DNA from: Pseudomonas fluorescens | Lineage (GTDB): Bacteria > Pseudomonadota > Gammaproteobacteria > Pseudomonadales > Pseudomonadaceae | Assembly: GCF_019212185.1 (NCBI RefSeq) | Contig: NZ_CP078138.1 | Location: forward strand, 3,950,501-4,014,500 | Direction: 5' to 3' | DNA length: 64,000 nucleotides | Part shown: positions 51,975 through 61,419 of the stretch, piece by piece | How positions within the stretch are numbered: the first letter of the stretch is position 1 | How the letters are laid out: every line of letters begins with the position of its first letter | Notes under the pieces: model-generated | Seen by the model: only the letters and a program-made list of their open reading frames with translations | Told to the model about the DNA's origin: nothing | Databases searched by the model: none | Made by a program: the position numbers and the translations under genes

Positions 51975-52786
51975 GATTTGCGGTAGATCCGTTCGTGTTT
52001 GACCAAGGGCTCGAACCGCTTGCCGTAGGCCGAGAAGTCCGGTGTTTCCTTGCTGCCCAGGACCAGGAAGCCGCGGTGGCAGAGCGACTCATGGAACAGC
52101 CCAAAGGCTCGATCCTGCAATTTTTTATTGAAATAAATCAACACATTACGGCATGAGATTAATTGAGTTTCTGAGAATACGCTGTCCGTCGCCAGGCTGT
52201 GATCGGCAAAGGTCACGTTGTCGCGCAGGCTCTTGTCAAAAATCGCGTAGTCGTAGGCCGCCGTGTAGTAGTCGGAGAATGAGCACTGCCCACCGGCCTG
52301 CTGATAGTTACGGGTATAAGCGCGAATATTCTCCAGGGAGAAGATCCCCTGCTTGGCCTTTTCCAGCGAGCGCGGGTTGATGTCGGTGGCATAGATGATA
52401 GTGCGTTCGAGCAGGCCTTCCTCGCGCAACAGAATCGCCATCGAATACACCTCCTCGCCCGTGCTGCAGCCAGCGATCCAGATCTTGATCGAGGGCCAGG
52501 TCCTGAGCAACGGCACCACTTCCTGGCGAATCGCGAGGAAGTGCGAGGGATCGCGAAACATCTCGCTGACCGGAATCGTCAGCAACTGCAGCAGCTGCAT
52601 GAACGCCCGGGGGTCGTGCAACACCCGTTCCTGCAACGCGGAGATGGTCTTGCACTCGAACTGATTCAAGGCGTGATTGACCCGGCGCTTGATCGAAGCG
52701 CCAGAGTAATCGCGAAAGTCATAGCTGTACTTGAGGTAAATCGCCTCGATCAACAGCCGCAGTTCAATGTCGGTATCGCGTTCCAC
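51971..52786 (-). CDS. CheR-type methyltransferase
   Basis: 271 residues: CheR N-terminal helical domain (LIEAIYLKYSYDFRDYSGAS), then the SAM-binding domain with IWIAGCSTGEEVYSMAILL and ISCRNVLIYFN. A GTG at 52786 (overlapping the large kinase's stop, TAGTG, with GGAAAG 6 bases before) is preferred over an ATG at 52813 lying inside that kinase gene. Adds methyl groups to glutamyl residues, opposed by CheB. Here both accompany a kinase, not chemoreceptors. Confidence 0.9.
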   Translation of the reverse strand: MERDTDIELRLLIEAIYLKYSYDFRDYSGASIKRRVNHALNQFECKTISALQERVLHDPRAFMQLLQLLTIPVSEMFRDPSHFLAIRQEVVPLLRTWPSIKIWIAGCSTGEEVYSMAILLREEGLLERTIIYATDINPRSLEKAKQGIFSLENIRAYTRNYQQAGGQCSFSDYYTAAYDYAIFDKSLRDNVTFADHSLATDSVFSETQLISCRNVLIYFNKKLQDRAFGLFHESLCHRGFLVLGSKETPDFSAYGKRFEPLVKHERIYRKS

Positions 52787-55700
52787 TAAATTCTTTCCAT
52801 CTTCGGCAGCCACACGCGAATCAGCGAGAACAACCGGTCCAGGTCAATCGGCTTGGCCAGGTAATCGTTGGCTCCGGCCTGCAAGCAGCGCTCCTGATCG
52901 TCCTTCATGGCCTTGGCGGTCACGGCGATGATCGGCAGTTTGCGCCAGCGCGGATCCTTGCGGATCTCCACCGTCGCTTCAAAACCGTCCATCTCCGGCA
53001 TCATCACGTCCATCAGTACCAGGTCGATGTCCTCGACCTCATTAAGTCTGTCGATCGCCTCATGACCGTTACGCCCAATGACCACGATCGCGCCCTTGTG
53101 CTCCAGGGCGCTGGTGAGGGCGAAGATGTTGCGCACATCGTCGTCCACCAGCAGCACCTTGCGCCCCTCGAAGACTTTGTCGCGGCTGCGAGCGGTCTTG
53201 AGCATGCGTTGGCGCTCATGGGACAACCGCGATTCGACTTTGTGCAGAAATAATGTCACTTCATCGAGCAATCGCTCCGGCGAACGTGCGCCCTTGATGA
53301 TGATCGAGCGCGAATACTTGCGCAGCTCCGCCTCCTCATCACGGGTCAGGTTGCGTCCGGTGTAGACGATCACCGGCGGGAACGAGCAGATTTCCTCGCA
53401 GGACATGCGCTTGAGCAGGTCGTTGCCGAGCATGTCCGGCAGCTTGAGGTCGATAATCATGCAGTCGTAAATGTTCTCGCGCAGCAGCTCCAGGGCCTCC
53501 TGGGCCAGGCCGACGGCAGTGATTTCGATGTCATCGTCGCCAATCAGCCGGGCAATGCTGTCGCGTTGCAGGTCATCATCCTCGACCAGCAACACACGCT
53601 TGACCTTCTGCGTCAGCTTGGCTTCCAGGCGCGCAAACACATCCTTGAGTTCCTCGCGGGTGGTCGGCTTCACGGCATAGCCGATGGCGCCCATGTGCAT
53701 GGCCGCTTCGACACGGTCCTCGACCGAGATTACATGCACCGGGATATGCCGGGTCTCGGGATGTTCCTTGAGGCGCTGCAGCACGGTCAGTCCGGAGTGG
53801 TCCGGCAGGCGCATGTCCAGCAGAATGGCGTCGGGTAGGAACTGGCTGGCCAGGTCGTAACCTTCGTCGGCGCCATGGGCCACCAGGCATTGGTAGCCCA
53901 GTTCATGGGCCAGGTCGTAGAGGATGTGCGCGAAATTGGCTTCGTCCTCCACCACCAGGATGCAGCGGCTGTTGAACGGCGCCAGGTCACGGTCATCGGC
54001 AAAACGCGCAATCTTCACTTCAGCCGGCGCGGGCGGTCGTGCCACGGGTAGCAGAGGCAGTGGCTCGTTGATCAACGGCGCCACCGGCGCCTCGGCGTTT
54101 TCAGCGAACTCTTCAGGCAGCACCAGGGTAAACAGACTGCCCTGCCCCGGCTCGCTGCTGACCGTAATGGTGCCCCCGAGCAAGGTCGCCAGGTCACGGG
54201 AAATCGACAGCCCCAGGCCGGTGCCGCCGAAGCGACGGTTGGTGGTGCCATCGGCCTGGCGGAAGGCTTCGAAAATACTTTCGTGCTGATCGCGGGCAAT
54301 GCCAATTCCCGAATCTCGTACGGCGAAAGCAATGCCGCCGCCACGCTGGGCGCTGACCACCAGGCTGACGGTGCCCTGGTCGGTGAATTTGATGGCGTTG
54401 GACAGCAGGTTTTTCAGGACCTGCTCCAGGCGTTGGCGATCAGTGAACAGGAAGGACGGTGCGTCCGCCTGCACCTGCACGGTGAACGCCAGGTGCTTGT
54501 CGGCAGCCAGGGGTTCGAACATCCCGCGCAAACCATCTACAAGGCGCGCGACGCTGGTGTTTTCCGGGCGTACCTCCAACTTGCCGGCTTCGACCTTGGA
54601 AATGTCGAGAATGTCGTTGATCAGGTTGAGCAAGTCGTTGCCGGCCGAGTAGATCGACTCGGCGAACTTCACTTGTTCGGCGCTGAGGTTTTCCTGGGGG
54701 TTCTCGGCCAGCAACTTGGCCAGGATCAGCGAACTGTTGAGCGGCGTGCGCAGTTCGTGGGACATGTTGGCGAGGAATTCGGATTTGTACTTGCTGGAGC
54801 GCTGCAGCTCCTGCGCACGCTCTTCAAGCTGAATCTGCGCCTGGTTGAGCTCGGTATTTTTCAGGTCCATGGCGTCGCGCTGCTCGGCCAGGGTTTCGGC
54901 CTGCTCGGCGAGTTGTTCGTTGGTCTGCTCCAACTCCACCTGCTGGGTTTCCAGATGGGCCTGGGACTCCTTGAGAATCCGCGATTGCTCTTCCAGCTCT
55001 TCGTTGGCGGTCTTGAGTTCTTCCTGTTGCACCTGCAACTCTTCGTTGAGCTGCTGGGTCTCGGCCAGCACTTCCTGCAGGCGCTGGCGGTAGCGCGCGG
55101 CCTCGATCGAGGTGCCGATGTTGCCGGCAATCAACTCCACCAACTCGATGTCGCGCTCTTCCAGGGGACGCAGGAACCCCAGTTCGATCACCCCGTTGAC
55201 TCGCCCGTCATCGCGGGTGGGCACCACCAGCACACTGCGCGGCAGGCCGTCTCCGAGCCCGGAACTGACTTTGAAGTAGTCCTGCGGCAGCTCGTCCAGA
55301 CGAATGATTCGTCCCTGTTGGACCGCTTGCCCGGCAATGCCTTCGCCGTTGTAGAGCGCCTGCTCATGCGTTTCCTGTTCGTGCGACAAGCCATAGGTCG
55401 CCACTCGACTGAGGCCGCCGTGGTCTTCGCGCACGTAGACCGCGGCGACCGCAGTGCCCATGTATTGCCCGCAGAACTGCAGGATATTGCGCCCCAGCAG
55501 ATTCAGCGACAGCTGGCCGAGCACCTGCTCCGCCAGTTGGGTCTGGCCGCTGCGCAACCAGGCTTGCTGCTCCAGGCGTCGCGCGCTCTTTTGCTGGGCC
55601 GCCAGGTTGGCAGCGTAACTGGCGGACAGGCTGAGCAAGTCGCGACGACCGATGTAGGCCAGCAAACCACTGATCGCGATGATGAACAGCACGTACAGGG

Positions 55701-56265
55701 AAATGCTCCAGAGCGTGGTGCGTCGCACCTCTTCATTGCGCGCGGTGCGTAACTGCTGCTCCATGTCGATGACATCTTCGTACTGCTTGCGGATTTCATC
55801 GGTCAGGCGCTTGCCTCGGCCGTTGCGCACCTCGGAGCGGTAATCGCCGCTGCTGCGCTGCAACTCGATCATTTCCTGGGCGTAGCTGTTCCATTGCTCC
55901 TGCATGGCTTCGAGCCGGCGCAGGCGGTCGACCTGCACCGGGTTGTCGGCAGTCAGCTCCTGCAGGGTCTTGAGCGAGACGATGATGCGCGGGCGGGCAA
56001 TTTCGTAGGGGTCGAGAAAATGCTCGTCGCCGGTCAGCAGATAGCCGCGCATGCCGGTTTCCAGGTCCACGGTCAGTTTCACCGCTTCATTAGCATTATT
56101 GATCACCCGGTCGGTGTGCTCGACCCATTGGATGGTCGACATCAAATAGGTGATCAGCGCCACGAAAAACACCACGCTGAGCGCGCCCACCGCCAAGGGT
56201 AAGCCAATGTTGCGACTCAGGAGTTTGCGGAAGCTTTGCTCATCGACGGATGCTGAAGGGTTCAT
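52786..56265 (-). CDS. Large hybrid sensor kinase: CHASE3-GAF-HisKA-HATPase-three receivers
   Basis: 1,159 residues. Helix 1 about 20-42, CHASE3-like periplasmic domain to about 184 (with NANEAVKLTVDLETGMRGYL), helix 2 about 185-206, GAF about 245-390, long coiled coil 395-490, H503 (FLANMSHELRTPLN), HATPase (NLLSNAIKF, DSGIGI, GGTGLGLS), then three receivers (ILLDMRLPDHSG; MIIDLKLPDMLG; VLMDVMMPEMDG), each with its acidic pair and Lys. All catalytic residues look present. First gene of the operon that continues with CheR and CheB, suggesting methylation of its coiled coil; that part is inference. ATG preceded by AAGG. Confidence 0.93.
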   Translation of the reverse strand: MNPSASVDEQSFRKLLSRNIGLPLAVGALSVVFFVALITYLMSTIQWVEHTDRVINNANEAVKLTVDLETGMRGYLLTGDEHFLDPYEIARPRIIVSLKTLQELTADNPVQVDRLRRLEAMQEQWNSYAQEMIELQRSSGDYRSEVRNGRGKRLTDEIRKQYEDVIDMEQQLRTARNEEVRRTTLWSISLYVLFIIAISGLLAYIGRRDLLSLSASYAANLAAQQKSARRLEQQAWLRSGQTQLAEQVLGQLSLNLLGRNILQFCGQYMGTAVAAVYVREDHGGLSRVATYGLSHEQETHEQALYNGEGIAGQAVQQGRIIRLDELPQDYFKVSSGLGDGLPRSVLVVPTRDDGRVNGVIELGFLRPLEERDIELVELIAGNIGTSIEAARYRQRLQEVLAETQQLNEELQVQQEELKTANEELEEQSRILKESQAHLETQQVELEQTNEQLAEQAETLAEQRDAMDLKNTELNQAQIQLEERAQELQRSSKYKSEFLANMSHELRTPLNSSLILAKLLAENPQENLSAEQVKFAESIYSAGNDLLNLINDILDISKVEAGKLEVRPENTSVARLVDGLRGMFEPLAADKHLAFTVQVQADAPSFLFTDRQRLEQVLKNLLSNAIKFTDQGTVSLVVSAQRGGGIAFAVRDSGIGIARDQHESIFEAFRQADGTTNRRFGGTGLGLSISRDLATLLGGTITVSSEPGQGSLFTLVLPEEFAENAEAPVAPLINEPLPLLPVARPPAPAEVKIARFADDRDLAPFNSRCILVVEDEANFAHILYDLAHELGYQCLVAHGADEGYDLASQFLPDAILLDMRLPDHSGLTVLQRLKEHPETRHIPVHVISVEDRVEAAMHMGAIGYAVKPTTREELKDVFARLEAKLTQKVKRVLLVEDDDLQRDSIARLIGDDDIEITAVGLAQEALELLRENIYDCMIIDLKLPDMLGNDLLKRMSCEEICSFPPVIVYTGRNLTRDEEAELRKYSRSIIIKGARSPERLLDEVTLFLHKVESRLSHERQRMLKTARSRDKVFEGRKVLLVDDDVRNIFALTSALEHKGAIVVIGRNGHEAIDRLNEVEDIDLVLMDVMMPEMDGFEATVEIRKDPRWRKLPIIAVTAKAMKDDQERCLQAGANDYLAKPIDLDRLFSLIRVWLPKMERI

Positions 56266-56557
56266 TTGCAGACCTTGGTGAACGGGCATAAATGAAGGAG
56301 TCTGCCGCAAAATTGCGCTCGACATGCAATTTTCTGACAGCTTAGCCAGCATTTTCCTACATTACCCTCCATTCCTGCAGCGCTACGGGTATCCTGTTGG
56401 GAACTGCATCAAAGGTCTTTTTTTACCGCCTGGGGAACTTGTCGGGACCTGCAACTTACTGATGAAAAGGACTGTGTTTTTAATGCTGCTCCTACAGGGG
56501 CGGCATTACGGTCATTTTTTTGCCCGCCTGCGCTCACCCATGTCGAGATCTCACATT

Positions 56558-56923
56558 ATGTCTAACGCCAATCCCACTCTCCTTGTAGTCGAAGACGATG
56601 ACATCGTGCGCATGCTGATCGTCGATGTGCTGGAAGAACTTGAATTCCAGGCACTGGAAGCCGACGACGGTGAAGCGGCATTGGCGATACTGCGCGACCC
56701 CGACAAAACGATCGACTTGATGATGACCGATGTCGGCCTGCCGGACATCGATGGCAAAGAGCTCGCCAAGCAGGCCCGCGCACTGCGCCCGGCCCTGCCA
56801 ATCCTGTTCGCCAGCGGTTATGCCGAGACCATCGATGTACCTGACGGAATGCACGTGATTGGCAAGCCGTTCTCCATCGATCAATTGCGCGACAAGGTCA
56901 GGAGCATCCTGGCAACGCCTTGA
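56558..56923 (+). CDS. Single-domain response regulator
   Basis: 121 residues: VVEDDDIVRML acidic residues, phospho-acceptor D58 (LMMTDVGLPDIDG), and Lys in VIGKPFSID. No output domain. Divergent from the large kinase gene; the 292-base gap between them should hold both promoters. Starts at MSNANP; an ATG six codons earlier (56540) is possible. Confidence 0.88.
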   Translation: MSNANPTLLVVEDDDIVRMLIVDVLEELEFQALEADDGEAALAILRDPDKTIDLMMTDVGLPDIDGKELAKQARALRPALPILFASGYAETIDVPDGMHVIGKPFSIDQLRDKVRSILATP

Positions 56924-56997
56924 TCGAGCGGCCGCGGCCTGTGGTTTAATAGCGCGCTTCGCCCGCCGCCCCCCGTCGTTTCAAGGAAATACCGCTC

Positions 56998-58293
56998 ATG
57001 AGTCAGTCTCGCGCAACCAGGGTCCTGGTCATTGGTTACGTCTGGCCCGAGCCGCGCTCGTCCGCCGCCAGCGGGCATGTCATGCAGATACTCGAGACGT
57101 TCCTCAAGGCCGGCTGGGACATCACCTTCAGCAGCCCCGCCGGACCCGGCGAGCACAAGGCCGACCTGCAGGCGATGGGCATTCGCGAATGCGCCATCGA
57201 GCTCAACAACAGCAGTTTCGACCGCTTCGTCAGCGAACTGGCGCCGGACATCGTGCTGTTCGACCAGTTCATGATGGAGGAGCAGTTCGGCTGGCGCGTG
57301 GAGAAACATTGCCCGGACGCCGTGCGCGTGCTGGAAACCTCGGACCTGCAAAGCCTGCGGCATGCCCGCCATCAGCGCTTGAAAGACCGACTCAAGGCCA
57401 GCGATGACCAGGACGACTTCAGTTCACTGTTCGCCCCGGCCCTGGCGCAAGAGTTCGCACTGATGGCGGACACCGACCTGGCCCGCCGGGAAATCGCCGC
57501 GCTGTTTCGCTGCGACCTCAACCTGATGATCTCGGAAGTCGAGATTCAGTTGCTGCTGGAACACTTCAGCCTGCCGGCCAGCGCCCTGCACTGGTGCCCG
57601 TTGATGCTCGATCCGCCGAGCGCAGACTTCGTACCTTTTGAGGATCGCGCGCACTTCCTGAGCATCGGTAATTTCCGCCACGCGCCGAACTGGGATGCGG
57701 TGCTATGGATGAAGAACGCCGTGTGGCCGCTGATCCGTCAGCAATTGCCCGGCGCCCAGTTGCATATCTATGGCGCCTACACCCCGCCCAAGGCCACGGC
57801 CCTGCACAATGCTGCCCAGGGTTTTCACATCATGAACTGGGCCGAGGACGCCTTGCAGGTGATGTCGGCAGCGCGCATCTGCCTGGCGCCGCTGCGCTTC
57901 GGGGCCGGGATCAAGGGCAAGATTGTCGACGCCATGCTGTGTGGCACACCGAATGTCACCACCCCGGTCGGTGCCGAAGCCATGGCTGGCGACATGCCCT
58001 GGCCGGGCGCGATCGCCGAAAGCGCGCAAGGCCTGGCCGACGCCGCGGTGCGCCTGTACCAGGACCAAAGCCTGTGGCAGCAGGCGCAGAGCGCGGGCGT
58101 CGAAGTGTTGAACGGGCGTTATCGTCAGGACGTGCATGGGCCGGCGCTGATCAACCGCTTGCAGCACTGCCGCGAGCACCTGACTGAACAGCGCCAAGCG
58201 AACTTTATGGGTGGCATGCTGCGCCATCATCAGCACAAGAGCACCCAGTACATGTCCCAGTGGATCGAAGAGAAGAACCGCAATAACGCCTGA
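56998..58293 (+). CDS. Glycosyltransferase, GT4-like
   Basis: 431 residues. N-terminal Rossmann-like half (VLVIGYVWPEPRSSAASGHVMQ) and a C-terminal sugar-nucleotide half with SIGNFRHAPNWDAVLWM, LHIYGAYTPPKAT and CLAPLRFGAGIKGKIVDAM, the GT4-type donor-binding segment with its E/G-K-I pattern. No membrane helix. Acceptor unknown; there are no other polysaccharide genes nearby, so it may modify a protein or lipid. ATG is preceded by AAGGAAA. Confidence 0.85.
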   Translation: MSQSRATRVLVIGYVWPEPRSSAASGHVMQILETFLKAGWDITFSSPAGPGEHKADLQAMGIRECAIELNNSSFDRFVSELAPDIVLFDQFMMEEQFGWRVEKHCPDAVRVLETSDLQSLRHARHQRLKDRLKASDDQDDFSSLFAPALAQEFALMADTDLARREIAALFRCDLNLMISEVEIQLLLEHFSLPASALHWCPLMLDPPSADFVPFEDRAHFLSIGNFRHAPNWDAVLWMKNAVWPLIRQQLPGAQLHIYGAYTPPKATALHNAAQGFHIMNWAEDALQVMSAARICLAPLRFGAGIKGKIVDAMLCGTPNVTTPVGAEAMAGDMPWPGAIAESAQGLADAAVRLYQDQSLWQQAQSAGVEVLNGRYRQDVHGPALINRLQHCREHLTEQRQANFMGGMLRHHQHKSTQYMSQWIEEKNRNNA

Positions 58294-58301
58294 GGCACGG
58301 G

Positions 58302-59210
58302 TTAATTTGAGTGGTCGTATTGAGTGGTTGTGTTGACCTTGCTCCAGGCCTTGACCACGTTGGCCGTCCGGCAGTACTGCACCAGTTTGGACTCTTCGAA
58401 AAAGTCGGCATTGATGATGCTGCACTTCGATGCCCAATCCGTTCGAGCAGGATCGAACCACTCGTTCAACTTTTCCTGAATGTCGACGGGACCTCCAAGT
58501 ACGGCGTAGCAGGTGGCGGATAGCGACCAGGGCAAACGCTTTCTGGGTGGCGACAGCATCACCCCGGAAATGAAACGGTGTAATTCGTCGGGAGTCGTCA
58601 CCGCGATTCCCGACCATTCATGCTGGACTTTGGGATTGAAACCTTCGCCATCAATATCCACTTCAGTCGACACCATCAACCGTTGCACAGCGCTGGCTTT
58701 TTTCAGTTGGCCCAATGTCAGGTGATTGTTGCGGGCGGGAATCATACGTTCCCCCAGTCCTGCGCTCATGACCCTCGAAAACTCAGCGGCATCGAAGTCT
58801 GAAACAGACGCGCGCATTTCGTGAAAATCCAGAACAATGAACTCGTCCGGATTGGCACTCAAGAATTCATTCACCGCCTCGATCAATGAACTCAGGGCCC
58901 GAGAGGAAAAGATCGAATTGTGCTGAAACAAACAATTATCACCCGGCAATTGCACGATTCTTAGATCAAGCGCACGGGCACCATTATTCAATTGATCAAG
59001 AAACGAATTATTCTGACAAGCCACCCAATTCGAAACCAACCCTGGAAGGTACCAGGCGTCTAAGTCCATCCCCGCATTATGCGCGCCGGGAAGCACTAAT
59101 TCGCCCAAGGTCAATGCATCAATGATGGGAACATTGCCCATCCAGTTACGGTGCGTAAATTGATCGCTGGAAGCATAGGCAAAGTCTGCAGGCCGTTGTG
59201 CATCACTCAT
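58302..59210 (-). CDS. PI-PLC X-domain-like protein, first copy
   Basis: 302 residues. Resembles bacterial phosphatidylinositol-specific phospholipase C: H44 (LVLPGAHNAGMD), R84 (ARALDLRI) and H97 (FQHNS), matching the spacing of the catalytic His/Arg/His of Bacillus PI-PLC, then EFIVLDFHEM and a terminal CSIINADFFEES. No signal peptide or lipobox, so it is cytosolic or exported by a non-Sec route. Upstream half is low in GC. Close relative of the next gene; AAGGA precedes the ATG. Confidence 0.82.
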   Translation of the reverse strand: MSDAQRPADFAYASSDQFTHRNWMGNVPIIDALTLGELVLPGAHNAGMDLDAWYLPGLVSNWVACQNNSFLDQLNNGARALDLRIVQLPGDNCLFQHNSIFSSRALSSLIEAVNEFLSANPDEFIVLDFHEMRASVSDFDAAEFSRVMSAGLGERMIPARNNHLTLGQLKKASAVQRLMVSTEVDIDGEGFNPKVQHEWSGIAVTTPDELHRFISGVMLSPPRKRLPWSLSATCYAVLGGPVDIQEKLNEWFDPARTDWASKCSIINADFFEESKLVQYCRTANVVKAWSKVNTTTQYDHSN

Positions 59211-59297
59211 TATCAAATCCTTTTTTATATATGAACCGCCGAACTCATTCCGGCGGCATGTTTCATTAGACTGATTCCTGCCTTGCCAACACAGGCA

Positions 59298-60209
59298 CTA
59301 CTTCGGAACACCGTCCGCAGGCGAAAAATCAGCACGTTTGGCGTTGGCCTTGGCAATACTCGCCGAGCGGCAAAACATCACCAGATCCGACTCCTCGAAA
59401 AAGTCGACGTTGATAATGCTGCATTTGGAAGCCCAGTCAGAACGTGCGGGGTCGAACCATTCATTCAGGGTTCTCGTTATATCTCTGGGACCTTCAGCAA
59501 GGGAGTAACTCGTGGCTGACAGCGACCAGGGCAAGTACTCCCTGGGGGGACTTTGCATCACCTGACTGATGAAACGCTGAAGATCATCGGTACTGGCACT
59601 GCCGATGCCCGACCATTGGTGGCTGATTTTGTAATTGAAATACTCTCGGTCAAGGCCATCCGGGGTCGCCACCATCACCCTCTGCAGCCCGCTGATTTCT
59701 TTTAACTGGCCCAATGTCAAATAACTGTTGCGGGTGGGAATCATGCGCGTCCCCAAGTGCGTCAACATCAATCGGCTAAATTCGGCGAGTTCGAAACGTC
59801 GGCTGCGGGTACTCATTTCATGGAAGTCGAGGACGATAAATTCATCCGGATTGTTCGTCAGGAAGCGATCCACAGCCATGATCAAGTCTTCCAGGGCCCG
59901 CGATGAACGCCAGCCATTGTGCTGACACCAGAAGTTGCCCTTTTCGTCCTGTTCCAACCTGAGATCAAGGGCCCGCGCACCATTATTCAACTGGGTGAGA
60001 AAGGCGTTGTTTTGGCACGCAGCCCAGTGGACGACGCCGGGGCCCACGTAGTCGGCTTTTTTGTCGACGCCGGCGTTGTGCGCACCCGGCAAGACCAATT
60101 CGCCGAGTGTCAGACTATCGATGGCATTTACATTGCTCATCCAGTCATGGGTCGTATGTTTGTAATGCGACTCATACGAAAAATCTGGTAACTCGTTATG
60201 TTCACTCAT
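59298..60209 (-). CDS. PI-PLC X-domain-like protein, second copy
   Basis: 303 residues, aligned throughout with the first copy: same H44 (LVLPGAHNAGVD), R84, H97 (CQHNG), RMIPTRNSYLTLGQLKEISG and CSIINVDFFEESDLV. No signal peptide. An 87-base gap with a small CCGCCG/CGGCGG hairpin separates the two genes, which are probably co-transcribed in the order second copy, first copy. Activity on a phosphoinositide or other glycerophospholipid is inferred from the fold. Confidence 0.82.
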   Translation of the reverse strand: MSEHNELPDFSYESHYKHTTHDWMSNVNAIDSLTLGELVLPGAHNAGVDKKADYVGPGVVHWAACQNNAFLTQLNNGARALDLRLEQDEKGNFWCQHNGWRSSRALEDLIMAVDRFLTNNPDEFIVLDFHEMSTRSRRFELAEFSRLMLTHLGTRMIPTRNSYLTLGQLKEISGLQRVMVATPDGLDREYFNYKISHQWSGIGSASTDDLQRFISQVMQSPPREYLPWSLSATSYSLAEGPRDITRTLNEWFDPARSDWASKCSIINVDFFEESDLVMFCRSASIAKANAKRADFSPADGVPK

Positions 60210-60437
60210 GGATTATTCCTTTAATTCATTGAGGTGCATCCGCCAGTCAGCTGGCGGAACGAGGGCAAGACTAACCCCAACCCGCACAACTTCCAAGATC
60301 GAAACAGCACTACTATCAATGCACTACGAAAAGAAGTGACTCTTCCCACCGTCCAATGAGCACGGCATGAACGGCCAACACCCAAGCATTGAATTAACAT
60401 CCAGCGCTCTAACCAATTGCAAAACCAAGGACATTCA
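60210..60437. promoter_or_regulatory. Divergent promoter region of the PI-PLC-like genes
   Basis: Holds a perfect 8-bp hairpin (TCCGCCAG-TCAG-CTGGCGGA, 60239-60258) close to the second copy start. No gene seen. It likely carries promoters for both the minus-strand pair and the plus-strand gene. Confidence 0.45.
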
Positions 60438-61304
60438 ATGGCACAGCCAACCGCTGCTTACATCAACAAGTCTTCCTGGATGAGTGAAGTGATCGGCATT
60501 GAAAAGCTCAAGCTCACGGACATAATATGGCCTGGCGCGCATAACTGCGGAATGGACAAAAAAGCACGTTACTTCGGCCCGATTGTCGGCAACTGGACAA
60601 CCTGTCAGAACGATTCATTTGCGTTCCAGTTGGCGCAGGGGGTTCGGGCCTTTGATATTCGGATTGGCTACGAGTTGCGAGCGGAGGGCGAGCGCTTTTA
60701 CTTTCATCACAACGGCGGCCGCTCCGGACGACTCCTCGATGAATTGCTGGAGGCCGTACTGGCGTTTATCACGGAAAATCCCGGGGAGTTCCTGATGCTC
60801 GACTTTCACCAGTTGGGCGATGGTAAACACCCCTTCCCCTACCAGACGTTCAGCGACCTGATGGCCGATCGTCTGGGGCCTCACGCCATTGCCCACTCCC
60901 TCGCCGACCTGTCGGTCGGCGAACTCAAGCGCACCCGCACACGCAGCCGGGTGATGCTCGCCGCCAGCGGCTCGCTGGACCTGGACCGCACACTGTTCTG
61001 GCCGAGAATCAGCCACAAATGGAAGGACAGCACCTTCACCAGCCCCCAGGACCTGTACCTGCATATTGCCCGCACCCTGGACAAGGAGCCGGTCTCCAGC
61101 ACTTTTCCCTGGTCGCTGTCGGCAACCTGCTATTCCCTGCTTGGCCCCGCCGACATCAAGCACTACCTGGACATCTGGTTTCACCCCAGCGTGCCCTGGA
61201 TCAGTCGGTGTTCCATCATCAATAGCGACTTCGTCGATGAGTCAACGATTGTCGAGCATTGTGCGATGGCCAATGCCATCAAAGCTGCCGCAATCACGCC
61301 TTGA
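60438..61304 (+). CDS. PI-PLC X-domain-like protein, third copy (diverged, opposite strand)
   Basis: 288 residues. Same domain as the two neighbours but more distant: H35 (IWPGAHNCGMD), R75 (VRAFDIRIG), H91 (FHHNGGRSG), LMLDFHQL and CSIINSDFVDEST. No signal peptide. ATG at 60438 with AAGG seven bases before. It is divergent from copy two across a 228-base region and convergent with the porin gene. Confidence 0.82.
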   Translation: MAQPTAAYINKSSWMSEVIGIEKLKLTDIIWPGAHNCGMDKKARYFGPIVGNWTTCQNDSFAFQLAQGVRAFDIRIGYELRAEGERFYFHHNGGRSGRLLDELLEAVLAFITENPGEFLMLDFHQLGDGKHPFPYQTFSDLMADRLGPHAIAHSLADLSVGELKRTRTRSRVMLAASGSLDLDRTLFWPRISHKWKDSTFTSPQDLYLHIARTLDKEPVSSTFPWSLSATCYSLLGPADIKHYLDIWFHPSVPWISRCSIINSDFVDESTIVEHCAMANAIKAAAITP

Positions 61305-61377
61305 CCGACCCAGATCATGCATCCACTACAAATCTCCTGCAGGACCAGCCCGGGCGGCGTCCCGCTGCTCGGGATGG

Positions 61378-61406
61378 GGCCGGCGCATTCAACACATTCG
61401 CCGGCC
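61378..61406. terminator. Hairpin between convergent PI-PLC-like and porin genes
   Basis: GGCCGGCG and CGCCGGCC form an 8-bp perfect stem with a 13-base loop, in the gap between two convergent genes. No T-run. Confidence 0.5.
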
Positions 61407-61419
61407 AAACCCTACCCTG

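Noticed and set aside
54283..55752. 489-codon plus-strand open frame
   Set aside because: Antisense to the large hybrid kinase; no domain, Gln/Leu/His-rich as expected for a shadow.
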